A stretch of 64,000 nt of DNA from Natronobacterium texcoconense. Its GTDB lineage: Archaea; Halobacteriota; Halobacteria; Halobacteriales; Natrialbaceae. The position numbers and the translations under genes are program-made. The notes under the pieces were generated by a model. The model was not told where the DNA came from. It did no database searches and saw only the letters and a program-made list of their open reading frames with translations. Of the stretch, positions 8,611 through 17,826 are shown one piece after another; position 1 is the first letter of the stretch; each line of letters begins with the position of its first letter. The stretch is from the NCBI RefSeq assembly GCF_900104065.1, contig NZ_FNLC01000001.1:372001-436000 (forward strand), read 5' to 3'.

Positions 8611-9507
8611 TTATTTCGATCCGTCGACCGTCTCTCCCCTGCGGACGCGCTCGATGCCCTCGAACGTGCCCTCCGGGTCGTCGATGGCCTCGCGGTCACA
8701 GGGGAGGTCGAACCAGCCCCGGCGCTCGAGAACGAGTTCCTCGTCGGTCAACCGGACAGCCTCGATTTTGTCCCACGGCACGAGTCGTTTCGACAGCGGT
8801 TTCTCGACGAGGACGCCGGCTTCGTGGGCGTGTAACTCCGGTGGATTTCGCCTGTTTACCGGGTCGAACTCGTCCCAGCCGCCCGCCCCAGGCATCCACA
8901 GCGGGTGCAGCATGACGACGCCGTAGCCGATCAGGAACAGCCCGGAGAGGCCGTAGCCGGCACGGAGGAGCCATATTCCAGCCGGAATCGACAGGATCAA
9001 CAGCGGCGTCGCGACGTACTCGCTCGAGAGGGGGCCAGCACGGTGCAACGGCCAGGTCGCCGTCGGCTCGTCGGCCGCGAGCGCGTCGACGTACCGGTTG
9101 CGGGCCATCCGTGCGGTGCCGATAGACAGCGGGATCGAGACGACGAACAGGATGCCAACGAGGAGAGCGAGTCGACTCGAGAGCGAGACGAGTTCGTACG
9201 CGTATGCGACGAGGGTCCCTCCGAGCGCGATCGAGGGCAGGTAACAGCAGAGTCGCCGTTGTCGATTCCGGCCGAGTCGCTGGGGGAGCCCCGGACTGCG
9301 ATCCAGGAGAACGATTCCGGCGATCGTGACGATCGTCACGACGGTGGGGAACGTCGAGACGACCGTCTCGTTCTCCCAGCCTGCGAGGAGGCCGGCCGCC
9401 GAGACGGCTCCGGCTACCAGTATACCGGCGTAGAACCCGACGGCTGCCTTGAATCCGACGTCGATCTCTCCGACGCCGGGGAGGGGGCGGGTTTTGGAGG
9501 TTGCCAT
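8611..9507 (-). CDS. Membrane protein with C-terminal PH-like domain, tandem copy 1
   Basis: A 298-residue protein with about six transmembrane segments in its first 200 residues and a soluble C-terminal domain containing VPWDKIEAVRLTDEELVLERRGWFDL, which resembles the strand pattern of bacterial PH domains. The gene immediately upstream on the same strand is a paralogue sharing the motifs FKAAVGFY/FKAGIGFY, LPQRLGRNRQRR, ARNRYVDAL and the PH-like end. The start at 9507 is chosen because conservation with the paralogue begins just after it, whereas the frame stays open far upstream. Function unknown. Confidence 0.75.
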   Translation of the reverse strand: MATSKTRPLPGVGEIDVGFKAAVGFYAGILVAGAVSAAGLLAGWENETVVSTFPTVVTIVTIAGIVLLDRSPGLPQRLGRNRQRRLCCYLPSIALGGTLVAYAYELVSLSSRLALLVGILFVVSIPLSIGTARMARNRYVDALAADEPTATWPLHRAGPLSSEYVATPLLILSIPAGIWLLRAGYGLSGLFLIGYGVVMLHPLWMPGAGGWDEFDPVNRRNPPELHAHEAGVLVEKPLSKRLVPWDKIEAVRLTDEELVLERRGWFDLPCDREAIDDPEGTFEGIERVRRGETVDGSK

Positions 9508-9574
9508 ACGATCGTGTTGTACGGCTGATGGTATAAAACGGGCCGGTCGAGCATCGACGCGCTGCGAGCTGGAG

Positions 9575-10468
9575 CTATCCGTTCTCGACGTGGAGTCGCT
9601 CGAGTGTCGCGTGAACCGATTCCGGATCGTCGATGACCGACCGATCACAGCGGAGGTCGAACCAGCGTCGACGCTCGAGGACGAGTTCGCCCTCCGTGAG
9701 TCGAACGCCGTCGATCCGATCCCAGGGAACCAGTTTCTGCTCGAACCGATCGACGACGACGCCGGCTTCGTACGCCTCGAGGTCGGCGTTGCCCCAGCGA
9801 TCCTCGCCATCCGGGAGTCCCCAGGCGTCCCACCCGCGCCGGTCGCTGAGCCACAGCAACAGGGCCAACGAGCCGTAGCCGACGAACCAGACGCCGGTGC
9901 CGTTGCCGGATGCGATCGAAGAGAACCCGGAAACGACCAGCAAGACACCGCCGCCGGCGGCGATCATTCCCCAGAGACCGGTGTCGAACGTCGTCCTGTG
10001 CCACGTCCAGGCGACTTCCGGTTCGTCGCCAGTGATGGCGTCGACGTACCGGTTGCGGGACATCTGTGCGATTCCGACGGCGGTCGCTCCGGTGACGAAC
10101 GTGAGTGCGATCGCCGCGATGGTGAGCCGAGGAGTGGACTCGAGCGGCAGGACTGCTGGTACGAGGAGGGCTGTTGCGAACACGGCGGCGGGGAGCGCGG
10201 GAAGCAGTCGCCGCCGTCGATTTCGGCCGAGCTGTTCCGGGAGACCGGAGAGCCGATCGCCGAAGACGAGCGCGACGAGTAACGTGGCGACGACGGTGCT
10301 GGGCGTGGTCACGAGAACCGCTGCCGTCGACGCGTCGGCTGCGATAGCGGCGAGTGCGACGACGCCGGCGACGACGATCCCGAGATAGAAGCCGATGCCC
10401 GCTTTGAAAGCGAGGTCGGGACCGTCGACGACCGAAGTGGGAGTCTGTCGTCGATCGTGAGACGTCAC
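9575..10468 (-). CDS. Membrane protein with C-terminal PH-like domain, tandem copy 2
   Basis: A 297-residue paralogue of the next gene downstream, 67 bases away. Shared features are the N-terminal FKAGIGFYLG helix, the LPEQLGRNRRRR basic loop, the MSRNRYVDAI loop and the C-terminal VPWDRIDGVRLTEGELVLERRRWFDLR block ending in a short acidic helix. The soluble tail is the most conserved part, so it is probably the functional unit, perhaps binding lipid headgroups or partner proteins at the inner face. Both copies are intact, which suggests that the pair is kept rather than decaying. Confidence 0.75.
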   Translation of the reverse strand: MTSHDRRQTPTSVVDGPDLAFKAGIGFYLGIVVAGVVALAAIAADASTAAVLVTTPSTVVATLLVALVFGDRLSGLPEQLGRNRRRRLLPALPAAVFATALLVPAVLPLESTPRLTIAAIALTFVTGATAVGIAQMSRNRYVDAITGDEPEVAWTWHRTTFDTGLWGMIAAGGGVLLVVSGFSSIASGNGTGVWFVGYGSLALLLWLSDRRGWDAWGLPDGEDRWGNADLEAYEAGVVVDRFEQKLVPWDRIDGVRLTEGELVLERRRWFDLRCDRSVIDDPESVHATLERLHVENG

Positions 10469-10619
10469 GGTTCACCAGTTGTCGTGTTGCTATATAGTAA
10501 CTTGGAGTCAGCAGTCGACTCGAACGCTCGAAGAGAGACGCTGTACCAGTGTACTCGATGATTTCGTCCGTTGCTACTGCCCCTGTAACCCTTAACACGC
10601 TGCTCGTGGTCCGTGGGGT

Positions 10620-11042
10620 ATGCTCGCACACCTTCGACAGTACAAACACGAGGAAGTCCAGTTCGACGACAACAGGACCACAGGCGAGTCCCAGACGGAG
10701 GACGCGGTCGACAAGGAACCCGAGGAGTACTTCGGCAAGAACATCGACGAATTCGATCTCGAGACCTGGGAGACGGTCGAACACGAGGACGACCCGATCC
10801 AGCGACGCGAGGTCACGCTCGACGGCGTCACCGCCGTTTCCGTCCCGAAGGAACCGACCGACGAGGACGATCCGGACCTCCCCGGACAGACGCTCCAGTT
10901 ACGAATGGGTGGCGGCATCGAGTTCCTCGCGAACGCCGAAATCGTCGAAGTTCAGGACCAGAACCCACAGAGCGAAGCCGAGGGGAAAGTCTCGAAGGAG
11001 GACGATCCCCAGGGGAAGGCGTCGATGGACGACGAGCCGTAG
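10620..11042 (+). CDS. Conserved acidic protein of unknown function
   Basis: A 140-residue, highly acidic soluble protein. It begins MLAHLRQYKHEEVQFDDN, has a glutamate and aspartate rich middle, then a compact likely beta segment (REVTLDGVTAVSVPKEP and LQLRMGGGIEFLANAEIVEVQD), and a disordered acidic end. No catalytic motif or known domain is recognised. It reads in the same direction as pyrG, with a gap of about 180 bases, so linkage is uncertain. Confidence 0.65.
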   Translation: MLAHLRQYKHEEVQFDDNRTTGESQTEDAVDKEPEEYFGKNIDEFDLETWETVEHEDDPIQRREVTLDGVTAVSVPKEPTDEDDPDLPGQTLQLRMGGGIEFLANAEIVEVQDQNPQSEAEGKVSKEDDPQGKASMDDEP

Positions 11043-11223
11043 TCGGCCGGCCGAATCGGTCGTCAGCTACGTTTTCCTCGAGTGATGGGTCTCGACCCGT
11101 CGCCATCCGGGACGGAGTCGCGTCACCCTCGGGTATCGGACGTGTCACACTCGAGAATGACAGCGCGTACCGGAGACGGTACGGTCCCGAAATCGTTTTC
11201 AACTGCTCCCGCGGACACTCGGT

Positions 11224-12891
11224 ATGCCGACGGAATCGGACACTCATTATGACCCCTCGCTGGGGAACAAGTTCATCTTCGTCACCGGCGGCGTCATGTC
11301 GGGACTCGGCAAAGGGATCACGGCCGCGAGCACCGGCCGGCTCCTGAAAAACGCCGGGTTCGACGTCACCGCGGTGAAGATCGACCCGTACCTGAACGTC
11401 GACGCCGGGACGATGAACCCCTACCAGCACGGGGAGGTGTACGTTCTGGAAGACGGTGGCGAGGTCGACCTCGACCTGGGGAACTACGAACGGTTCCTCG
11501 ATATCGACATGACCTCGGACCACAACATTACGACGGGGAAGACCTACCAGCACGTCATCGAGAAGGAACGCGCCGGCGACTATCTGGGCAAGACGGTCCA
11601 GATCATCCCTCACATCACCGACGACATCAAACGGCGGATCCGGGAGGCCGCCGAAGGCACCGACGTCTGTATCATCGAAGTCGGCGGCACTGTGGGGGAC
11701 ATCGAGGGGATGCCCTACCTCGAGGCGCTTCGCCAGTTCGCCCACGAGGAACCGGAAGAGAACGTCCTGTTCGCCCACGTCACTCTCGTCCCGTACTCGA
11801 AGAACGGCGAGCAAAAGACGAAGCCGACCCAGCACTCGGTCAAGGAGGTTCGATCGATCGGCCTCCAGCCCGACGTGATCGTCGGCCGCTGTGAGGATCG
11901 ACTCGACCCCGAGACCAAAGAGAAGATCGCGCTGTTCTGTGACATTCCGACGGAGGCAGTGTTCTCGAATCCCGACGTCGAGGACGTCTACCACGTCCCG
12001 CTGATGGTCGAAGAGGAAGGACTCGACCAGTACGTCCTCGAGCACTTCGGGATGGCTGACGAGGCGCTCCCGGCGGGCGAGCGATCGAACGAGTGGCGCG
12101 AGATCGTCACCACGGAGAAGTCCGGCGAGGTCGACGTCGCGCTGGTCGGCAAGTACGACTTAGAGGACGCCTATATGTCGATCCACGAGTCGCTGAAACA
12201 CGCCGGCTTCGAGGTCGGTGTCGACGTCAACGTCCACTGGGTTCCGGCCGACGAGATGGCAGACAGCTACGACGACCAGTTAGCGGACGTCGACGGGATC
12301 ATCGTCCCCGGCGGCTTCGGGATGCGCGGTTCGGAAGGGAAGATTCGCGCGGTCCAGTACGCCCGCGAGAACGACGTTCCGTTCCTCGGACTCTGTCTTG
12401 GCTTCCAGATGGCCGTCGTCGAGTACGCACGCAACGTGCTCGGACTCGAGGGTGCCCACTCCGCGGAGATGGACGAGGAGACGCCCCATCCGGTCATCGA
12501 CATCCTGCCGGAACAGTACGAGGTCGAGGACATGGGCGGCACGATGCGACTCGGCGAGCACACGACGGTTATCGAACCCGAGACGCTCGCGTACGAACTG
12601 TACGGCGACACCTCCTGTAGCGAGCGCCACCGCCACCGCTACGAGGTCAACCCCGAGTACTTCGATCAGTTCGAGGACGAACCGCTGACGTTCTCCGGCA
12701 CTGCGGGCAACCGCATGGAGATCCTCGAACTCGAGACCCACCCCTACTTCGTGGGAACACAGTTCCACCCCGAGTACACGTCCCGTCCCGGACAGCCCAG
12801 CCCGCCGTTCCTGGGGCTGGTCGAGGCCGTTCTCGAACAGAGCACCGACGAAGATACCGATACGGAGAGCGAAACGGAGGTTACCCACTGA
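11224..12891 (+). CDS. pyrG: CTP synthase
   Basis: A 555-residue enzyme that makes CTP from UTP with glutamine and ATP. The N-terminal amidoligase domain has [15 protein letters not shown] and [11 protein letters not shown]. The C-terminal class I glutamine amidotransferase domain has the oxyanion loop (PGGFGMRG), the nucleophile LCLGFQ with Cys at about residue 391, and the HPEYTSR catalytic pair. Ammonia passes between the domains. Its stop codon overlaps the guaA start by one base (TGATG), so the two nucleotide amidation genes are translationally coupled. Confidence 0.97.
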   Translation: MPTESDTHYDPSLGNKFIFVTGGVMSGLGKGITAASTGRLLKNAGFDVTAVKIDPYLNVDAGTMNPYQHGEVYVLEDGGEVDLDLGNYERFLDIDMTSDHNITTGKTYQHVIEKERAGDYLGKTVQIIPHITDDIKRRIREAAEGTDVCIIEVGGTVGDIEGMPYLEALRQFAHEEPEENVLFAHVTLVPYSKNGEQKTKPTQHSVKEVRSIGLQPDVIVGRCEDRLDPETKEKIALFCDIPTEAVFSNPDVEDVYHVPLMVEEEGLDQYVLEHFGMADEALPAGERSNEWREIVTTEKSGEVDVALVGKYDLEDAYMSIHESLKHAGFEVGVDVNVHWVPADEMADSYDDQLADVDGIIVPGGFGMRGSEGKIRAVQYARENDVPFLGLCLGFQMAVVEYARNVLGLEGAHSAEMDEETPHPVIDILPEQYEVEDMGGTMRLGEHTTVIEPETLAYELYGDTSCSERHRHRYEVNPEYFDQFEDEPLTFSGTAGNRMEILELETHPYFVGTQFHPEYTSRPGQPSPPFLGLVEAVLEQSTDEDTDTESETEVTH

Positions 12892-13808
12892 TGGTCGACA
12901 CTGACACGTTCGTACCCGACGCAGTCGAAGAGATCGAAGACGAAATCGGCGACGCAAACGCCGTCATCGCCCTCTCGGGCGGCGTCGACTCCTCGGTCGC
13001 CGCGGCACTCGCATACGAGGCCATCGGCGACCGGCTCACCCCGGTCTACGTCGACACCGGCCTGATGCGCAAAGGCGAGACCGACCAGATCCGCGAGACG
13101 TTCGACTACATGGAGTCGCTGCGGATCGTCGACGCCAAGGATCGCTTCCTCGAGGCGCTCTCGGGCGTCACCGACCCCGAGGAGAAGCGCTCGATCATCG
13201 GCGAGCAGTTCATCCGTGAGTTCGAGCGCGAGGCGAAAGACGCCGACGCGGACTATCTCGTCCAGGGGACGATCTACCCCGACCGTATCGAGAGCGAGGG
13301 TGGGATCAAGTCCCACCACAACGTCGGCGGCCTCCCAGAGGTCGTCGACTTCGACGGCATCGTCGAACCCGTCCGCGACCTCTACAAGGACGAAGTGCGG
13401 GAGGTCGCACGCCACCTCGGTCTCGACGAAATCGTCGCCGAACGGATGCCGTTCCCCGGCCCCGGCCTCGCAGTCCGCGTCATCGGTGAAGTCACCGAGG
13501 AGAAACTCGAGGTCGCACGTCACGCCTGCCACGTCGTCGAAGACGAACTCGAGGAGTACGAACCGTGGCAAGCCCTCGCCGCGGTGATCGGCAAGGCGAC
13601 GGGTGTCAAGGGCGACAACCGCGTCCACGGCTGGGTCGTCTCCGTCCGTTCGGTCGACTCCCGTGACGGCATGACCGCCAAAGCCCAGGAGATCGACTGG
13701 GACACCCTCCAGCGCATCCAGTCGCGCATCACCGGCCAGAACGAAAACGTCGCCCGAGTCGTCTACGACGTGACCCACAAACCACCGGCGACCATCGAGT
13801 ACGAATGA
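12891..13808 (+). CDS. guaAb: GMP synthase, ATP-pyrophosphatase subunit B
   Basis: A 305-residue protein equal to the C-terminal half of bacterial GuaA: a PP-loop ([11 protein letters not shown]) that adenylates XMP, then the dimerisation domain ending in [17 protein letters not shown]. Archaea split GMP synthetase into this part and a separate glutaminase subunit, which is not in the window. It is embedded in a tight unit, overlapping pyrG by 1 base and the following DUF7126 gene by 4 bases, consistent with coordinated pyrimidine and purine amination. Confidence 0.96.
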   Translation: MVDTDTFVPDAVEEIEDEIGDANAVIALSGGVDSSVAAALAYEAIGDRLTPVYVDTGLMRKGETDQIRETFDYMESLRIVDAKDRFLEALSGVTDPEEKRSIIGEQFIREFEREAKDADADYLVQGTIYPDRIESEGGIKSHHNVGGLPEVVDFDGIVEPVRDLYKDEVREVARHLGLDEIVAERMPFPGPGLAVRVIGEVTEEKLEVARHACHVVEDELEEYEPWQALAAVIGKATGVKGDNRVHGWVVSVRSVDSRDGMTAKAQEIDWDTLQRIQSRITGQNENVARVVYDVTHKPPATIEYE

Positions 13809-14128
13809 CGCACGTGATCGTCGCCGGCACGGACGAAACCGAGGTCGCAGCCGCGTTCGAGCAGGATGGCGCCGACGTGACGCGACTGCAGGGTATCATC
13901 TCGCGGCCGCAACTCGAGGAGGCTGGTATCGTCGACGCCGACCTCTACGTCCTGACCGACGTCGACCAGGCGACGACGATCCCGATCGTCTGTGATCTCA
14001 ACGACGAGCTTCGCACGGTCGTCTACGCGGACCGGACGGTCCCGGAGTTCGTCACTGCCCAGCTCGACCTGGCAGTCGATCCACAGTTGATCGGTCCGGA
14101 CGTGCTCGCCGAGGAGCTACTCGACTGA
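13805..14128 (+). CDS. DUF7126-type protein coupled to guaA
   Basis: A 107-residue soluble protein. It starts with a strand and loop [17 protein letters not shown], then [28 protein letters not shown] and [18 protein letters not shown], a pattern of alternating strands and helices like a small Rossmann or TrkA-N-like fold without a clear nucleotide motif. It overlaps guaA by 4 bases (ATGA). Position and coupling suggest a role near GMP or CTP synthesis, perhaps regulatory, but nothing in the sequence proves this. Confidence 0.75.
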   Translation: MTHVIVAGTDETEVAAAFEQDGADVTRLQGIISRPQLEEAGIVDADLYVLTDVDQATTIPIVCDLNDELRTVVYADRTVPEFVTAQLDLAVDPQLIGPDVLAEELLD

Positions 14129-14526
14129 CTCCCCCCGTCGCGCAATTCGACCGAACCACGTTTTACAGTTAAAACTATTAAGAATTCCTATATTTGCGCA
14201 TAGTGGGCTATACCGTTCGATATCAGAGCATTAAATCCGAGTTAAATTCGGTAGAATCGGCGTAAGGATACTATACCGTCGCCTCCGTTCAAGTAGTCTC
14301 CGGCCATAGGATCTGATGGAGGTCGACGGGTAAACTCCACCGAGGCACCCGACGCCTGTTCCCGTGACTTCCAGCAATCCCACCACAGCACCCTTCCCCC
14401 CACCATTGCCACACCGTTCGAACGTGGGCTACTGCACCGGCCTGCGTTGCCTTGCGGTTCTGGCGTTCGAGGCGCTTCCCACCGCGCCTCGACATGGACT
14501 TTTACACTTCCCAGCACTGGCGCCGA
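14129..14526. other. Unexplained 400-base gap: AT-rich block next to a structured GC-rich block
   Basis: Between the stop codons of two convergent genes. Bases 14150-14260 are unusually AT-rich for this genome. Bases 14275-14500 are GC-rich and include a perfect 9-bp stem with an 8-base loop at 14467-14492. On the minus strand a 68-codon frame (14289-14495) is open, and a second frame (14242-14517) is also open, with odd composition (many Trp, Gly, Cys and Arg). Neither looks like a normal haloarchaeal protein. A non-coding RNA or a decayed element is likelier. I could not match it to SRP RNA, RNase P RNA or a tRNA. Confidence 0.4.
14467..14492. repeat. Perfect 9-bp inverted repeat
   Basis: TCGAGGCGC, then an 8-base spacer, then GCGCCTCGA. 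It lies about 35 bases beyond the cyclo-ligase stop codon, so it could end that minus-strand transcript or be part of a structured RNA. No T-run follows on either strand, which argues against a simple intrinsic terminator. Confidence 0.6.
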
Positions 14527-15231
14527 TCACCGCTCGAGTTCCTGTAACACCGGAATCTCCTCGAGTCGTTCGTCCGTGAGCTGTTCCCAGTCGATACCGG
14601 CGGGTTTCGCCGCTCTGTCCGGCCGATAGACGTCCTCGGGCGTGACGATCAGGTCCATCGGGACGTCGTGTTCGTCCGTCGTGACGGCATCGGCGTCGAC
14701 CAACTGTTTCTCGTGTACTGTCGTCGCGACCGTCGTCTCGTCGTCGACCAGATCCAGTTCGCGCAAGATTGCGTACTCGAGGTCGCTGTATCCTTCGCCT
14801 TTCCCGATCCGCCCGCCGTCTTCGGTGACGGCGACGCTTCCGGAGACGATCAGGTCGATCGGTTCGACGTCCGCTGGACCGACCTGCGTGCCGTGTTTCG
14901 AGGACCCGGAGACGGTCGTCGCCGCGTCGTAGTCCTCGAGTTCGGCCGGGTCGAGCCGCAGGAAACACTGCTCGTCGGCGAGTCGCGGGACGGCCATGTA
15001 GACTGTCTTGCCGTCACGCAGGGCCGCCCGACGGACGGGCAGTTGCGGCGCGTCCGGGTTCGCTTTGATCGTCGTTGCCTCCGTCCACTCGGGCTGGTCT
15101 ACGAGCCGTTCCGCTGCTTCGTCGGCTCCGGCGAAGTTCGGAATTCGGCCGTGCGGTGGAAACGGAAACCGCGCGACGTCGCTTTCCTCGAGGTCGTCCC
15201 AGGTCGCCTCGCGAACTGCCTGTTTGTCCAT
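14527..15231 (-). CDS. 5-formyltetrahydrofolate cyclo-ligase
   Basis: A 234-residue member of the MTHFS family, which converts 5-formyl-THF to 5,10-methenyl-THF with ATP. Diagnostic features are [14 protein letters not shown] at the N-terminus, the [11 protein letters not shown] loop and, most clearly, the signature [13 protein letters not shown] around residue 145, followed by [10 protein letters not shown] and [12 protein letters not shown]. It supplies one-carbon folates needed by PurN- and PurH-type transformylases, one of which is encoded at 23.7 kb. A MoaB-like gene lies 42 bases upstream on the same strand. Confidence 0.88.
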   Translation of the reverse strand: MDKQAVREATWDDLEESDVARFPFPPHGRIPNFAGADEAAERLVDQPEWTEATTIKANPDAPQLPVRRAALRDGKTVYMAVPRLADEQCFLRLDPAELEDYDAATTVSGSSKHGTQVGPADVEPIDLIVSGSVAVTEDGGRIGKGEGYSDLEYAILRELDLVDDETTVATTVHEKQLVDADAVTTDEHDVPMDLIVTPEDVYRPDRAAKPAGIDWEQLTDERLEEIPVLQELER

Positions 15232-15273
15232 AGGCGACGGTACTCGCCGTCTCCCCTAATACCACCTGAACGC

Positions 15274-15825
15274 TTACGTGTCACCGGTCTCGTTTTCCCC
15301 GTCCTCGTCTTCGTCGGGAACGTCCGCCAGATCGACGAGATGCCGTGCCTCCGGAAGGATTATCGACTCTGTTCCGAGCCGTGCGCCGCCGACGTTGCCG
15401 GGGAGACAGAAGACCGGTTTCCCGTCGGCGACGCCAGCGAGGGTTCGCGACGCGACGGCGCGTGTCCCAACCTCCTCGTAGGCGAGCGTCGTGAACAGTT
15501 CGCGAAACGCGGTCAGTTCCTTGTCTAGCAGTGGCTCGACTGCCTCGACAGCGACGTCGTCGGGTTCGACGCTCGCCGCGCCCGCCGTAATCACGAGGTC
15601 GACGTCGCCGCGTTCGATGACTCGCAACACGATCGACTGGACGCCGTCGTGGTCCGGGCTGACGTGTTCTCTGGTAGCGACCTCGTGACCGGCTTCCTCG
15701 AGTGCGGCGACGATCGTCTCGCCGGCTTCGTCGGTCGACAGCGTTCGATCCGCAGCGATGGTGACGACGGCGACAGCGAGTGGGTCGTCGCTGGTTGCGG
15801 CCGTCGTCTCCCGTCTCTCGTCCAT
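15274..15825 (-). CDS. MoaB/MogA-like protein with altered substrate motif
   Basis: A 183-residue protein with the MoaB/MogA fold: VAVVTIAADRTLSTDEAG, a core TAGAASVEPDDVAVEAV, then EEVGTRAVASRTLAGVADGKPVFCLPGN. In functional molybdopterin adenylyltransferases the core reads roughly TGGTG followed by a D-(V)-T-P-E run that binds molybdopterin. Here the glycines are replaced (TAGAAS). The rest of the fold is kept, so it is not obviously a pseudogene. It may be a paralogue with a shifted role; a canonical MoaB elsewhere in the genome would support that. Confidence 0.75.
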   Translation of the reverse strand: MDERRETTAATSDDPLAVAVVTIAADRTLSTDEAGETIVAALEEAGHEVATREHVSPDHDGVQSIVLRVIERGDVDLVITAGAASVEPDDVAVEAVEPLLDKELTAFRELFTTLAYEEVGTRAVASRTLAGVADGKPVFCLPGNVGGARLGTESIILPEARHLVDLADVPDEDEDGENETGDT

Positions 15826-15925
15826 GCGTTCGTTTCGACGACCCGTCAGTAAAACAGTGGTCGTTACGTCACCACGAGCGGATATCGCCTGATTTTATAG
15901 ACGGAGTTTCCTACGGTCCATCTGT

Positions 15926-16966
15926 ATGCAAGCGGTCAAAATCGTCGAGCATGGCGACACGGACGTCATCGAATACGGCGAATATCCTGATCCTGACGTC
16001 GGACGCGACGAAGTCCTAGTCGACGTGAAAGCGGGCGCGCTCAACCACCTCGACGTCTGGGTTCGCCGTGGGCTGCCGACGCTCGACCTCGAGATGCCCC
16101 ACGTGCCGGGCAGCGACGCGGCCGGCGTCGTCGTCGCGACCGGCGATGACGTCACCCGCTTCGTCGAGGGAGACCGTGTCGCCGTCTCAGCGGGGGTCAA
16201 CTGCGGCGAGTGTGAGTTCTGTCGAGATGGCGATCCAACCCTCTGTGTGAACTTTCACCTGCTCGGCGAACACGTTCCCGGCGTCCACGCCGAATACGCC
16301 GCAGTCCCGTCGGACAATCTGATCCCGGTCCCCGACGGCGTCGACTGGTCGGTCGCCGGCTCGAGCTGTCTCGTCTTCCAGACCGCCTGGCGGATGCTGA
16401 TCGACCGTGCAGACCTCGAGCCCGGGGAGAAGATACTGATCCTGGGTGCAAGCGGTGGGGTCGGTCACGCTGCGCTCCAGATCGCCGACTACGCGGGTGC
16501 GGAAGTGTATGCCACCGGCAGTACCGAAGAGAAACTCCGATACGCCGAGAACCACGGCGCGGACTACGTCTGCAACTACGAGGAGGAGAACTTCGCGGAG
16601 TGGGTGCGAGCCGAGACGGGCGGTCGCGGCGTCGACGTCGTCGTCGACTACATCGGTGCAGGCACCTGGCGCGACTCGATCAAGAGCCTGGCAAAGAACG
16701 GCCGCCTCGTCACCTGCGGCGGGACGGCAGGACCGAACCCCGAGACCGACATCCCGCGGATCTTCTGGAATCAGCTCCAGATCATCGGCTCGACGATGGG
16801 GACGCCGGGCCAGGTCGACGACGTGATGGAACTGGTCTGGGAGGGCACCTTCGAGCCGTCGATCCGTGCGGAACTCCCGATGAGCGAGACCGCACGCGCC
16901 CACGAGATCGTCGAAGGGCGTGAGGGATTCGGCAAGGTCGTCGTTCGTCCGGACAGCGAGCTTTGA
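15926..16966 (+). CDS. Zinc-containing alcohol dehydrogenase / quinone oxidoreductase
   Basis: A 346-residue medium-chain dehydrogenase. The N-terminal catalytic domain has HVPGSDAAG, and a structural zinc lobe with four cysteines (CGECEFCRDGDPTLC). The Rossmann domain has ILGASGGVGHAALQIA for NAD(P) binding. The presence of the zinc lobe and the first-ligand region places it with zinc-dependent alcohol dehydrogenases rather than zinc-free crotonase-type quinone reductases. Substrate not predictable. Promoter-like AT-rich sequence (ATTTTATAG at about 15892) lies about 30 bases ahead of the ATG, consistent with a leaderless transcript. Confidence 0.9.
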   Translation: MQAVKIVEHGDTDVIEYGEYPDPDVGRDEVLVDVKAGALNHLDVWVRRGLPTLDLEMPHVPGSDAAGVVVATGDDVTRFVEGDRVAVSAGVNCGECEFCRDGDPTLCVNFHLLGEHVPGVHAEYAAVPSDNLIPVPDGVDWSVAGSSCLVFQTAWRMLIDRADLEPGEKILILGASGGVGHAALQIADYAGAEVYATGSTEEKLRYAENHGADYVCNYEEENFAEWVRAETGGRGVDVVVDYIGAGTWRDSIKSLAKNGRLVTCGGTAGPNPETDIPRIFWNQLQIIGSTMGTPGQVDDVMELVWEGTFEPSIRAELPMSETARAHEIVEGREGFGKVVVRPDSEL

Positions 16967-17027
16967 TGGTCGCCGTCCGGCCGTCGGAACCGTGAATGCT
17001 TTCACGAACCGGCCGAAACGTCCGATC

Positions 17028-17330
17028 GTGACCTCGAGCGACGACGGTGGCTACGTTCACGACCCATCCACGTTCGACGAGGACAGCGATAGCCGCGACG
17101 AGGACGAGGAGTGGGTCGACGATCCCGCCCACCCCGCGACGGCCGATCGCGAGTTCGACTGGCGTGGCTGGATCCTCGTCGGCGTGATGTTCTTCGCCTT
17201 CATCGTCTCGCCGGCGATGATCCTCCTGGTACCGCCGGGCCTCGAGTACAGGTTCGCGCTGATCATTCTTCCGCTGTTCCCGGCAGCACTGCTCGCGCTG
17301 ACGGCGGTCTGGGCGACGACTCGCGCGTAA
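17028..17330 (+). CDS. Small acidic two-helix membrane protein
   Basis: About 100 residues from a GTG at 17028. It has an acidic N-terminal half (DPSTFDEDSDSRDEDEEW), then two transmembrane segments at about residues 46-67 and 73-94 separated by PPGLEYR. An alternative GTG at 16992 is in frame and would add 12 residues, but those look unlike the rest. No known function. It sits 61 bases after the dehydrogenase on the same strand and ends 9 bases before a convergent gene. Confidence 0.7.
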   Translation: MTSSDDGGYVHDPSTFDEDSDSRDEDEEWVDDPAHPATADREFDWRGWILVGVMFFAFIVSPAMILLVPPGLEYRFALIILPLFPAALLALTAVWATTRA

Positions 17331-17339
17331 AAGGGAGTG

Positions 17340-17648
17340 CTACTCGAGTGCCGTCTCGAGTCGTTCGGCGACGGCGGCCCCGTGTTCGACGTCTCGCTCC
17401 GGCGTTTCGGAGTCGTCGAGATAGCTGGTCAGTTCCTCGTGGAGCCGTCGCGCCTCCGGTCCGGTGAGAACGTCCGATTTTTCTCTCTCCTCGACCGTCT
17501 CGAATACGTCGAGTACCCAGGAGGGCGGTGATTCGTCTTCGTCTACGGCGTCGTCGATACAGTCTGTCAGGACGTGATGAACGACCCATCGCTCTTCTCT
17601 GGAGAGTGTCACTTCGAACGTCTCGGTTTCCGGTGGTTGGGAACTCAT
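17340..17648 (-). CDS. Small haloarchaeal helical protein of unknown function
   Basis: A 102-residue acidic, predicted all-helical protein: FEVTLSREERWVVHHVLTDCIDDAVDED followed by WVLDVFETVEEREKSDVLTG and a C-terminal helix. No membrane segment or catalytic motif. It resembles small haloarchaeal DUF families carried as single domains. Convergent with the preceding membrane-protein gene. It is followed upstream by a 178-base gap with no recognisable gene. Confidence 0.68.
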   Translation of the reverse strand: MSSQPPETETFEVTLSREERWVVHHVLTDCIDDAVDEDESPPSWVLDVFETVEEREKSDVLTGPEARRLHEELTSYLDDSETPERDVEHGAAVAERLETALE

Positions 17649-17826
17649 ATCGTCATACGGACCGGTGATTTTGGTCCTCGAGCGTGGCTACGAACGAGGA
17701 TGTGATAAAGCTTGTTGCCTGCTACCCTTTCTCACGAAATGGTGTGGCACGGTCGTCTCGGCGAGAACGGCGAGCAGCACCGCTTTCGAGGCGCGTATTG
17801 TCAAAAATGGAGTGACGATGTGACCC

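Noticed and set aside
14289-14517. Minus-strand frames of 68 and 91 codons in the 14-kb gap as proteins
   Set aside because: They overlap one another in different frames, lack the acidic composition of haloarchaeal proteins and have no ribosome site. A non-coding explanation is preferred.
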